Positions 55,015-64,000 of a stretch of 64,000 nucleotides of DNA are shown here, piece after piece. The position numbers and the translations under genes were made by a program. The stretch spans positions 37,501-101,500 of the forward strand of contig JAXRKP010001320.1 of the NCBI GenBank assembly GCA_037039925.1, read 5' to 3'. Under the pieces are notes generated by a model that saw nothing but the letters and a program-made list of their open reading frames with translations, did not search any database and was not told where the DNA came from. This stretch comes from Doris montereyensis (taxonomy: Eukaryota > Mollusca > Gastropoda > Nudibranchia > Dorididae). Positions within the stretch are counted from its first letter, which is position 1, and every line of letters begins with the position of its first letter.

Positions 55015-56215
55015 TGAGATGACATGAGACTACACAAAGTGACACGAGATGACACGATACTACACACAAGATGACACGAGATGACATGAGGTGACACGAG
55101 ACTACACAAGACGACATGAGATGACACGATACTACACACAAGATGACACGAGATGACACGAGGTGACACGAGACTACACAAGACGACATGAGATGACACG
55201 ATACTACACACAAGATGACACAAGATGACACGAGATGACACGAGATGACACGAGACTACACAAGACGACATGAGATGACACGAGATGACACGATACTACA
55301 CAAGACGACATGAGATGACACGATACTACACACAAGATGACACAAGATGACACGAGACTACACAAGACGACATGAGATGACACGAGATGACACGATACTA
55401 CACAAGACGACATGAGATGACACGAGATGACACGAGACGACATGAGATGACACGATATTACACAAGACTACACAAGATGACACGAGATGACATGAGATGA
55501 CACGATATTACACAAGACGACATGAGATGACACGATACTACACAAGAGGACACAAGATGACACGAGATGACACGAGACGACATGAGATGACACGATACTA
55601 CACAAGAGGACACAAGATGACACGAGACGACATGAGATGACACGATACTACACAAGACGACATGAGATGACACGAGACGACATGAGATGACACGATACTA
55701 CACAAGAGGACACAAGATGACACGAGATGACATGAGATGACATGATACTACACAAGAGGACATAAGATGACACGAGACGACATGAGATGACATGATACTA
55801 CACAAGAGGACATAAGATGACACGAGACGACATGAGATGACACGATACTATACAAGAGGACACAAGATGACACGAGACTACACAAGACGACATGAGATGA
55901 CACGATACTATACAAGAGGACACAAGATGACACGAGATGACACAAGACGACATGAGATGACACGATACTACACAACACTACACAAGATGACACGAGATGA
56001 CACGAGACGACATGAGATGACCTCAGATCAAAAGAAATTATATGAGACCACATCACACAAAATCACACAAGATGACATGAGATGACACGAAATGACACGA
56101 GACGACACCGAGATGATACGAGAAGACACGAGATGAGACGAAATGACTGGATACGACTCGAGACGATATGAATTGACAAGAGAGGGCATGAGACGACCAG
56201 ACACAACTCAAAATG
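55015..56215. repeat. 10 bp GATGACACGA array
   Basis: GATGACACGA, GACGACATGA and GATACTACAC words in a loose ~40 bp higher-order pattern up to about 56060, then more diverged to 56215. Low-complexity frames on both strands have no gene character. Confidence 0.95.
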
Positions 56216-56290
56216 ACCTGATCAGAGCATTACATCTTGGTCACTAGATCTCACTGCCCAACGAGCCTATCACAGCGAAATGATTAAGGT
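56216..56290. other. Short low-copy spacer
   Basis: About 75 bases (CTTGGTCACTAGATCTCACT and following) between two arrays. Nothing recognised. Confidence 0.5.
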
Positions 56291-56680
56291 GTTGTCAATT
56301 GCACTCATTCAACCTCATGACAGTAAGGTGATGTCAACTGCACTCATTTAACCTCATGACAGTAAGGTGTAGTCAACTGCACTCATTTAACCTCAGGATA
56401 GTAAGGTGTTGTCAACTGCACTCATTTAACCTCATGACAGTAAGGTGTTGTCAACTGCACTAATTTAACCTCAGGACAGTAAGGTGTTGTCAACTGCACT
56501 CATTTAACCTCATGACAGTAAGGTGTTGTTAACTGCACTCATTTAACCTCATGACAGTAAGGTGTAGTCAACTGCACTCATTTAACCTCATGACAGTAAG
56601 GTGTAGTCAACTGCACTCATTTAACCTCAGGATAGTAAGGTGTTGTCAACTGCACTCATTTATCCTCAGGACAGTAAGGT
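56291..56680. repeat. 39 bp minisatellite
   Basis: About 10 copies at 39 bp spacing, core CTCATTTAACCTCATGACAG followed by TAAGGTGTTGTCAACTGCA. Variants: CAGGATAG or CAGGACAG for CATGACAG, and TGTAGTC for TGTTGTC. Confidence 0.97.
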
Positions 56681-58144
56681 GTATATAGGGTGTTGGCGTG
56701 CGTGTGTGTGTGTGTGTCTCTGTGTGTGTGCTGGGTGTTGGCGTGCGTGTGTGTGTGTGTGTCTGTGTGTGTAGGGTCAACGTGCGCGCATGCGCGCGTG
56801 TGTGTGTGTGTGTGTGTGTAGGGTGTTGGCGTGCGCGCGTGCGTGTGTGTGTGTAGGTGTTGGCGTGCGCGTGTGTGTGTGTGTGTAGGGTGTTGGCGTG
56901 TGTGTGTGTGTAGGGTGTTGGCGTGCCTGTGTGTGTGTGTGTGTAGGGTGTTGTGCGTGCGTGTGTGTGTGTGTGTAGGGTGTTGTCGTGCGTGTGTCAT
57001 TGTATGTGTGTGTAGGGTGTTGTCAACTGCGTGTGTGTGTATAGGGTGTTGGCGTGCGTGTGTGTGTGTGTGTGTGTAGGTGTTGGCGTGTGTGTGTATA
57101 GGGTGTTGTGCGTGTGTGTGTGTGTGTGTAGGGTGTTGTGCGTGCGTGTGTGTGTGTGTAGGGTGTTGGCGTGCGTGTGTGTGTGTGTGTGTGTAGGGTG
57201 TTGGCGTGCGTGCGTGCGTGCGTGTGTGTGTGTAAGGTGTTGGCGTGCGTGTGTGTGTGTGTAGGGTGTTGGCGTGTGTGTGTGTGTGTAGGGTGTTGGC
57301 GTGCGTGTGTGTGTAGGGTGTTGGCGTGCGTGCGTGTGCGTGTGTGTGTGTGTAGGGTGTTGGCGTGCGTGCGTGCGTGTGTGTGTGTAGGGTGTTGGAG
57401 TGCGTGTGTGTGTGTGTGTAGGTTGTTGGCGTGCGTGTGTGTGTGTGTGTAGGGTGTTGGCGTGCGTGTGTGTGTGTAGGGTGTTGGAGTGCGTGCGTGT
57501 GTGTGTGTGTAGGGTGTTGGAGTGACGTGCGTGTGTGTGTGTATAGGTGTTGGCGTGCGTGTGTGTGTGTGTAGGGTGTTGGCGTGCGTGTGTGTGTGTG
57601 TGTAGAGTGTTGGCGTGCGTGTGTGTGTAGGGTGTTGGCGTGTGTGTGTGTGTAGGGTGTTGGCGTGCGTGCGTGTGTGTGTGTGTGTAGGGTGTTGGCG
57701 TGCGTGTGTGCGTGTGTGTGTGTGTAGGGTGTTGGCGTGCGTGTGTGTGTGTGTGTGTGTAGGGTGTTGGCGTGCGTGCATGTGTGTGTGTGTAGGGTGT
57801 TGGTACGTGCGTGTGTGTGTGTGTGCGTGTTGTGTGTGTGTGTGTGTAGGGTGTTAGCGTGCGTGCGTGTGTGTGTGTGTAGGTGTTGGCGTGTGCGTGT
57901 GTGTGTGTGTGTGTAGGGTGTTGGCGTGCGTGTGTGTATGTGTAGGGTGTTGTGTGTGTGTGTGTAGAGTGTTGTGTATGTGTGTGTGTGTAGGGTGTTG
58001 TGCGTGCGTGTGTGTGTGTAGGGTGTTGGCGTGCGTGTGTGTGTGTGTAGGATGTTGGCGTGCGTGTGTGTGTGTGTGTGTGTGTGTAAGGTGTTGTGCG
58101 TCTGTGTGTGTGTGTGTGTGTGTATGTGTGTATGTGTGTATGTG

Positions 58145-58187
<43 letters not shown>

Positions 58188-58280
58188 GGTGTTGTGCGTG
58201 CGTCTGTGTGTGTATGTGTGTGTATGTGTGTATGTGTGTATGTGTGTGTGTGTGTGTGCGTGTCTGTGTGTGTGTGTTGG
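56681..58280. repeat. GT-rich minisatellite
   Basis: About 45 units of GTAGGGTGTTGGCGTGCGTG followed by a (GT)n run of variable length, so unit size ranges over roughly 24-45 bp. From 58080 it becomes nearly pure (GT)n with TATG interruptions. The His/Thr-rich minus-strand frame of more than 500 codons and the Cys/Val-rich plus-strand frames are dinucleotide artefacts. Confidence 0.97.
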
Positions 58281-58745
58281 AGGAATAGAGGTGGAGCAGC
58301 CCGGCCAGTGTAGTGCGAGAAAGGACCAACACACATAGCCTAGAGTGCTAAATCAAAGTCACTGTATCGGTAAGGGAAACAGCAGATGTTGTGGCAGATT
58401 AAATAACTATCTATTTACTCACCTTTGTATCTTTATATTGTTCCTAAGAATCTATACATTTAATGAATAACTTAAGTTTAAATACAGCGATGCATAGTAT
58501 TATTTTTTAAACGGAGATTGTGATAACACAAATATAATATATTCTTTTTTTTAAAGGATTAATAAAGATAATTGAACTGAATTGAATTCAATTGATAAAA
58601 ATATAATTCTAATTTCGTACAAAAAAATTAAGATCACAATTAACTAATGCAAAAGGGAAAGATTTAACCAATTGAACAGCGAAGAGAGAACCATCACAGA
58701 CAAACACACAAGGGGACAGACACACAAGCGGTCGAACACACAAAC
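58281..58745 (-). other. Intron segment downstream of the internal SLC17 exon
   Basis: AT-rich, low-copy sequence between the GT array and the exon's donor site (GT at 58745-58744). No coding fragment resembling the next SLC17 exon was found. Confidence 0.6.
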
Positions 58746-58898
58746 CTCTAACACACTGGATCCCAGGGCGGTGACGAAGAAAAACGGCAAGTTTGTGAAG
58801 TACAGATTGGTGGCCCAAACGTGGCAGGCACCGCACAGCATGAACGCGATAACCGGAAGTGACGTCAGTATAACTCCATAAGGTGGCTTCTCTGTTTT
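58746..58898 (-). CDS. Internal exon of an SLC17-family anion transporter
   Basis: A 153-base exon (51 codons, phase 0 at both ends) is bounded on the minus strand by a pyrimidine-rich acceptor (TCGTTTCTTCAG, AG at 58900-58899) and a donor GAG/GTTTGT (GT at 58745-58744). It encodes ILTSLPVIAF, then a hydrophobic stretch, then FTNLPFFF. In sialin and related SLC17 transporters, the segment beginning 'TSLPVWAI' and ending '..LPT(Y/F)M' forms about the seventh membrane helix after the central cytoplasmic loop, and the order and spacing agree. The usual Trp after Pro-Val is Ile here, and the Asn-Trp-Gly region is replaced by His-Val-Trp-Ala, so the protein is divergent. It is on the same strand and upstream of the terminal exon at 7390-8016. 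If both are one gene, coding for about four further membrane segments is missing between them. Confidence 0.7.
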
Positions 58899-59160
58899 CT
58901 GAAGAAACGATGAGAATAATAATTTAGAAGAAGATATATTAGGACACATGGTTAGAGGTATTGAGTGGGAAAAGGGGGGGGGACATAGTTGTAACAAGAG
59001 TTGGTACAATCATAACACGATGTAGGACTGCAGATTTCACTAGATTTCAGTTTTAAAGTTATTGGGTGGAGTAAGATGATAACAGGAATCTGTAGCCAAT
59101 TGAAACGATGCAGGCTATTTAACTTAATGTTTTTAATTCTCTTAGAATTGAGTTCCTGTT
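58899..59160 (-). other. Intron segment upstream of the internal SLC17 exon
   Basis: Low-copy sequence with a G-run at 58974-58981. No further SLC17 exon was recognised before the 27 bp array. Confidence 0.55.
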
Positions 59161-59162
59161 AT

Positions 59163-59765
59163 TGGTTCTTGTCATTAGATACTATATGGCTCTTCTTGGC
59201 ATTAGATACTATATGGCTGTTCTTGTCATTAGATACTATATGGCTGTTCTTGTCATTAGATATTATATGGCTGTTCTTGTCATTAGATACTATATGGCTG
59301 TTCTTGTCATTAGATTTTATATGGCTGTTCTTGTCATTAGATTTTATATGGCTGTTCTTGTCATTAGATATTATATGGCTGTTCTTGTCATTAGATATTA
59401 TATGGCTGTTCTTGTCATTAGATATTATATGGCTGTTCTTGTCATTAGATATTATATGGCTGTTCTTGTCATTAGATATTATATGGCTGTTCTTGTCATT
59501 AGATATTATATGGCTGTTTTTGTCATTAGATATTATATGGCTGTTCTTGTCATTAAATATTATATGGCTGTTTTTGTCATTAGATATTATATGGCTGTTC
59601 TTGTCATTAGATATTATATGGCTGTTCTTGTCATTAGATATTATATGGCTGTTCTTGTCATTAGATAGTATATGGCTGTTCTTGTCATTAGATATTGTAT
59701 AGCTGTTCTTGTCATTAGATATTATATAGCTGTTCTTGTCATTAGATACTATATGGCTGTTCTGA
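59163..59765. repeat. 27 bp minisatellite
   Basis: About 22 copies at 27 bp spacing, core TTCTTGTCATTAGATATTAT then ATGGCTG. Very regular, so 9-residue-repeat frames stay open for 170-220 codons on both strands. They carry no known domain and are considered artefacts. Confidence 0.97.
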
Positions 59766-60043
59766 GAGATCTTCGTACTTTTCAAAATAAACTTTATGAC
59801 ACATGGCATTACAATGTACATCTAGCTGAGCACTCTTTCCCATCTCTGTGGGGAACTCAGTGGCCCAAAGCCTCTCATCCCAAAGGTTGTAGGTTTGTAC
59901 TCGACACATTGAACAAGTTTGTCGATTTTCTTTTAGAACAAACACACAACTCCCACCCCCCCCCCCCATCCTACAGCCCCTAGTCCCTGGTCGAGGTGAA
60001 TGGATCGAGACTTCGTCCTATCTGAGACAGACAGTCAAAATGA
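59766..60043 (+). mobile_element. Possible decayed tRNA-like SINE head plus low-copy sequence
   Basis: Around 59848-59905, GGGGAACTCAGTGGCCCAAA and GGTTGTAGGTTTGTACTC are spaced like a degenerate A box and B box (B box about 7 of 11 positions). A poly-C run lies at 59957-59969. The match is weak and the element boundaries are not defined. Confidence 0.35.
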
Positions 60044-60314
60044 AGTCCCGCGTGCAAAGCACAACACCTGGCGAACGGTACAGATCCATTGGCTGCCCTC
60101 AGAGCAGCCCAGTCAAATCGGTATAGTCTACAGCTGGAGGAAGCAAAGACCAGGACGTCAAATGGTTTAAGTTTGGAACAGGAGGGCACACGATGACAAG
60201 TTGTGTTGGAGCTTTGCGGAGATAGACGAGATTATGACCTCAAGTGTTGTAAGTGTGGGAAACAAGGCCATACGGCGGAATCACGACCAAAAAGGCTGGT
60301 GCAGTGGTAGTGAG
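60044..60314 (+). pseudogene. gag: Ty3/gypsy gag relic with a broken CCHC zinc knuckle
   Basis: One frame carries a nucleocapsid-like sequence: a polar helical stretch, then at 60245-60286 CCKCGKQGH, fitting the first three ligands of the CX2CX4HX4C zinc knuckle. The fourth ligand position (60284-60286) is Arg instead of Cys. An in-frame TGA at 60194-60196 interrupts the frame, and it is closed upstream by TGA at 60041. In intact elements this domain packages the element RNA. The protease and integrase relics follow on the same strand in the expected order, which supports the assignment. Capsid sequence upstream and LTRs were not recognised. Confidence 0.65.
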
Positions 60315-60405
60315 GCCCATGGAGGAAGTGTCGAATTCGGAGATTTCGGACAGATAATGAATGAAGTTACGGACGAGCTGACAGATCCATTGGCTGGACG
60401 GCTAA
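60315..60405. other. Low-copy tail of the gag relic
   Basis: No clear frame. ACAGATCCATTGGCTG at about 60381 repeats a word found at 60080 inside the gag relic, a short local duplication. Confidence 0.45.
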
Positions 60406-61010
60406 CAAATTACTGAGCATGCTGAACAAAGCCATGGAGGTAACAAATTAGCATGGACAAATGCTGAAGTAATGGAACGTGAAAGCACAAATGAGCATGT
60501 CTGTGCTAACAAATTGCTGAGCATGTCTGTGGTAACAAATTGCTGGAACAGGCATGCTGGTAACAAATTAGCTGAGCATGCCTGAAGTATCAAATTGCTG
60601 AGCATGCCTGTGGTAACAAATTGCTGAGCATGCCTGTGGTAACAAATTGCTGAGCATGCCTGTGGTAACAAATTGAGCATTGAACAAATTGGCATGCCTG
60701 TGGTAACAAATTGCTGAATGTCTGTGCTAACAAATTACTGAATGCCTGTGGTAACTGAGCATGCCTGTGGTAACAAATTGCTGAGCATGCCTGTGCTAAC
60801 AAAGCTGAGCATGCCTGTGGTAACAAATTGCTGAGCATGCCTGTGGTAACAAATTGCTGAGCATGCCTGTGGTAACAAATTGCTGAGCATGCCTGTGCCT
60901 GTGGTAACAAATTGCTGAGCATTAACAAATTGAGCATGCCTGTGGTAACAAATTGCTGAGAGCCTGTGGTAACAAATAAATTGTCGAGCCTGTGGTAATA
61001 AATTGTCGAA
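60406..61010. repeat. 26 bp minisatellite inside the gypsy relic
   Basis: About 22 units of CTGAGCATGCCTGTGGTAAC plus AAATTG, with deletions in several. It sits between the gag and protease remnants. Confidence 0.95.
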
Positions 61011-61374
61011 TTTGCAGCAAGAGTATAACTGTTGAGGATAGAAGGCTACCGGTGTTGCGGGGTCATATAGGGGAGCAGAGGTCGATGTCCTGGGAGACAT
61101 GGGCTGTGAAGGCGTGTTCATGCGTTGGAGGTTAGTGAGAGATGAGGAGCTCACTGGAAAGACGTACTTTATAGCGAGAATTGACAACACGATGCTGTTG
61201 GTGGAAGACACAACACCTGAAGGGAAAGGTCACAGCGTTATGTATTCTTGATGCCATCTTTGATTTTTTTTTGTCCGAAACGTGAATGAAGCAAGGAATT
61301 CTGATGATCCAGATAATTGGATGGTTGGTGCCGTAGCGACGAGAGCCAAGGCAGGACGGAAGGAATTGAATTGA
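61011..61374 (+). pseudogene. Ty3/gypsy protease relic and protease-RT linker
   Basis: Frame-shifted pieces encode, in order: LPVLRGHIG (about 61046-61072), a retropepsin active-site strand where the expected Asp-Thr-Gly is Asp-Met-Gly (61096-61104), LVRDEELTGKT, an ALCILDAIFD-like strand in the next frame (61235-61264), and DDPDNW...TRAKA (61303-61353). The last matches the linker that precedes reverse transcriptase in many invertebrate Ty3/gypsy polyproteins. Frame changes occur near 61080, 61235-61249 and 61265-61303. With three frameshifts and a substituted catalytic triad it is dead. Reverse transcriptase and RNase H would come next but are absent; two minisatellites occupy that place. 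Confidence 0.75.
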
Positions 61375-61900
61375 ATTAAATTGAAGGAAGAGAAAGGTAG
61401 ATTGAAGGTGAAGGAAGGGAAAGGTAGATTGAAGGTGAAGGAAGGGAAAGGTAGATTGAAGGTGAAGGAAGAGAAAGGTAGATTGAAGGTGAAGGAAGTG
61501 AAAGGTAAGGAAAGGGAAAGGTAGATTGAAGGTGAAGGAAGGAAAGGTAGATTGAAGGTGAAGGAAGGGAAAGGTAGATTGAAGGTGAAAGAAGAAGAAA
61601 GGTAGATTGAAGGTGAAGGAAGGGAAAGGTAGATTGAAGGTGAAGGAAGGGAAAGGTAGATTGAAGAAAGGTAGATTGAAGGTGCCTAAAGTGAAAGGTA
61701 GATTGAAGGTGAAGGAAGGGAAAGGTAGATTGAAGGTGAAGGAAGGAAGGTAGATTGAAGGTGAAGGAAGGGAAAGGTAGATTGAAGTGAAGGGAAAAGA
61801 TTGAGACCAGCCAATAGAAAGGTAGATTGAAGGTGAAGGAAGTGAAAGGTAGATTGAAGGTGAAGGAAGGAAAGGTAGATTGAAGGTGTAGATTGAAGTG
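61375..61900. repeat. 27 bp purine-rich minisatellite
   Basis: About 19 units of GAAGGTGAAGGAAGGGAAAG plus GTAGATT. Almost all purine on the plus strand. It begins immediately after the protease-RT linker of the gypsy relic. Confidence 0.96.
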
Positions 61901-62430
61901 CTAAAGTGTAGTGGTTTGAGACGTCAGCCAATAGTGAAATGGTTCGACTACCAAAGATTGAGACCAGCCAATAGTGAAGTTGGCTAAGGCTAGAGTGCCA
62001 AAGATTGAGACCAGCCAATAGTGAAGTTGGCTAAGGCTAGAGTGCCAAAGATTGAGACCAGCCAATAGTGAAGTTGGCTAAGGCTAGAGTACCAAAGATT
62101 GAGACCAGCCAATAGTGAAGTTGGCTAAGGCTAGAGTACCAAAGAATGAGACCAGCCAATAGTGAAGTTGGCTAAGGCTAGATACCAAAGAATTAGACCA
62201 GCCAATAAGCTGTACCAAAGTTGGCTAAGGCTAGAGTGCCAAAGATTGAGACCAACCAATAGTGAAGTTGGCTAAGGCTAGAGTACCAAAGATTGAGACC
62301 AGCCAATAGTGAAGTTGGCTAAGGCTAGAGTACCAAAATTGAGACCAGCCAATAGTGAAGTTAAGGCTAGAGTACCAAAGTGAGACCAGCCAATAGTTGG
62401 CTAAGTAGAGTACCAAAAGATTGAGACAAA
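61901..62430. repeat. 47 bp minisatellite
   Basis: About 11 units at 47 bp spacing: AAAGATTGAGACCAGCCAAT then AGTGAAGTTGGCTAAGGCTA. Some of its words already occur in the preceding 27 bp array (61800 and 61920), another mixed boundary. It ends where the integrase relic begins. Confidence 0.96.
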
Positions 62431-62830
62431 GACTACTGCTTCAGAAAGCGACAAGGTGTCGTGAACATAATTTGTTTGGACGGCAGCCGAGGAACAAGTG
62501 TGATGCAGGAATTTTTGCCATAACGTTTACGGAACTATGTGATGTATGTGGCTCATGGCTCTATCGTGGAAGGACATCAAGGAATTCGGAAGACGAGAGA
62601 TAATAAGTCTGGAATAGAAGGAGACGTCGCGAGAATTTGTGAGGAAGACATTTGCCAGAAGATCAGTACATCCAAAAACTGTAAGAAAGGAGACAATACC
62701 TAGGGCCATACTTCAGAATATACCATTTATGGATACACGTTTTAAGAGAGTGGCGATTGATGTCGTGGGTCGTATTCATCCAGCAAGTGAGGAAAGACAT
62801 CAGTACATCATAACGTTTTTACATTACGTC
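62431..62830 (+). pseudogene. Ty3/gypsy integrase relic (H2C2 zinc domain and start of catalytic core)
   Basis: The frame from 62431 carries AHGSIVEGHQGIRKT followed by GDVARICEEDICQK, recognisable as the histidine pair and cysteine pair of the integrase H2C2 domain. About eight residues between them are missing and the cysteine spacing is CX4C rather than CX2C. In-frame stops lie at 62521-62523 and 62701-62703. In the +1 frame the core follows: IPFMDTRFKRVAIDVVG, with the first catalytic Asp of the DDE triad at 62759-62761, then residues typical of the beta strand 2 region. The other two acidic residues are not present. In an intact element this enzyme joins element DNA to the host genome; this copy cannot be functional. 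The core then enters a 59 bp tandem repeat. Confidence 0.8.
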
Positions 62831-63124
62831 ATATTCATCAGCAAGTAAGGAAAGACATCAGTACATCATAGCGTTTGTACATTACGTCGTATTATCCAGC
62901 AAGTGAGGAAAGACATCAGTACATCATAACGTTTGTACATTACGTCATATTCATCCAGCAAGTGAGGAAAGACATCAGTACATCATAACGTTTGTACATT
63001 ACGTCGTATTCATCCAGCAAATGAGGAAAGACATCAGTACATCATAACGTTTGTACATTACGTCGTATTCGTCCAACAAGTGAGGAAAGACATCAGTACA
63101 TCATAACGTTTGTACATTACGTCA
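62773..63124 (+). repeat. 59 bp array amplified from the integrase core
   Basis: Six copies begin at 62773, 62832, 62890, 62948, 63007 and 63066, each starting TATTCATCCAGCAAGTGAGG or a close variant. The first copy is the integrase coding sequence itself. After the last copy the integrase-like frame resumes with VTRYP (63121-63135). Because 59 is not a multiple of three, the expansion destroys the frame. Confidence 0.9.
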
Positions 63125-63245
63125 CCAGGTATCCGCTAAAGTTGCCTGGTAGTCATTAGCTGTATGGCTCAAGACACAATCAGAGGCATTGGCGAGCATC
63201 TAAAGTTGCCTGGTGAAGTCAATGGATCAATGGATGTGCAGGGTA
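63125..63245 (+). pseudogene. Continuation of the integrase relic
   Basis: TRYPLKLP at 63124-63147 corresponds to the 'ATRYPEA' strand of Ty3/gypsy integrases. A second CTAAAGTTGCCTGGT at about 63201 suggests a local duplication. Beyond this no integrase sequence is recognisable. Confidence 0.55.
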
Positions 63246-64000
63246 TCACATGTGTACGTAAATTATGAACTTACAGGGTATCAAATGTTTACATAATCAT
63301 GAACTTGCCAGGGTATCAAATGTTTACATAACTCATGAACTTACAGGTATACCAAATGTTTACATAACTTTGCGATTGATCTCATGGTATCAAATGTTTA
63401 CATAACTCATGAACTTACAGGGTATCAAATGTTTACATAACGTTTGAACTTACAGGGTATCAAATTTACATAACTCATGACTTACAGGGTATCAAATGTT
63501 TACATAACATTACGTCGTATTCATCCAGCAACATAAGGAATGAACATCAGTACATCAAACGTTTTACATAAAGTCGTGAACTCCACAGGGAATCAAATGT
63601 TTATCATAACGTTTGAACTTACAGGGTATTGTTTACATAACTCATGAACTTACATCGTACATCAAATGTTTTACTCATGAATAACTCATGAACTTACAGG
63701 GTATCAAATGTTTACATAACTCATGAACTTACAGGGTATCAGCATCTTTACATAACTCATGAACTTACAGGGTATCAAATGTTTACATAACTCATGAACT
63801 TACAGGGTATCAAATGTTTACATAACTCATGAACTTACAGGGTATCAAATGTTTACATAACTCATGAACTTACAGGGTATCAAATGTTTACATAACTCAT
63901 GAACTTACAGGGTATCAAATGTTTACATAACTCATGAACTTACAGGGTATCAAATGTTTACATAACTCATGAACTTACAGGGTATCAAATGTTTACATAA
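63246..64000. repeat. 35 bp minisatellite (runs off the window end)
   Basis: About 21 units of GAACTTACAGGGTATCAAAT followed by GTTTACATAACTCAT. Units to about 63690 are irregular and include intruding words of the 59 bp integrase array (CGTCGTATTCATCCAGCAAC near 63514). Units from 63730 are almost identical. Confidence 0.96.

Noticed and set aside
56656..58332. 558-codon His/Thr-rich frame on the minus strand
   Set aside because: Direct product of CA/GT dinucleotide-rich repeats; other frames on both strands are equally open, and there is no domain or unique sequence.
59980..60189. 69-codon minus-strand frame opposite the gag relic
   Set aside because: It overlaps the gag relic on the other strand, lacks recognisable domains and is best explained as a shadow.

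Overview
The window looks like an invertebrate nuclear genome, most likely a mollusc. It has GT-AG spliced exons of an SLC17 transporter, a non-LTR retrotransposon tail, a tRNA-derived SINE and a decayed Ty3/gypsy element, with no bacterial operons. The taxon is inferred from the style of these elements, not proven. About 95% of the window is tandem repeat: more than 18 families with periods from 3 to about 60 bp. Real coding sequence amounts to two SLC17 exons plus broken transposon genes. The many long open frames in the arrays have no support as genes.

Layout. 1-6096: a 26-27 bp minisatellite holding a non-LTR tail (1467-1720). 6097-7143: a 30 bp array. 7390-8016 (minus): terminal exon of an SLC17-type transporter, with a GAA/TTC tract in its intron at 8191-8345. 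8595-13810: 48, 16-19, ~60 and 36 bp arrays. 13811-21760: a 45 bp satellite of about 175 units. 21760-25080: two collinear copies of one complex sequence, each interspersed with words of the adjacent array. 24180-35000: a TAACTTC heptamer satellite with a 5.9 kb stretch lacking G. 35000-37020: transition. 37020-48745: a 30/40 bp satellite with higher-order repeats. 47700-55010: a ~4 kb tandem duplication carrying 20 bp, 10 bp and GATAAA arrays and a SINE. 55010-58280: 10 bp, 39 bp and GT-rich arrays. 58746-58898 (minus): an internal SLC17 exon. 59163-59765: a 27 bp array. 60044-63245 (plus): Ty3/gypsy gag, protease and integrase remnants in their native order, separated by 26, 27, 47 and 59 bp arrays. 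63245-64000: a 35 bp array running off the window.

How the parts relate. The two SLC17 exons share strand, 5'-3' order and splice phase, so they may belong to one gene with a repeat-filled interval of about 50.7 kb. The exons for the membrane segments expected between them were not found. The gypsy remnant is the clearest view of how such arrays arise: one 59 bp array is a direct amplification of part of the integrase coding sequence.

The main observation of interest is that adjacent repeat families interpenetrate, and that unique sequences occur twice, each copy carrying words from its neighbouring satellite. This could be real gene conversion or slippage, or a long-read consensus artefact. 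No novel protein system was found.
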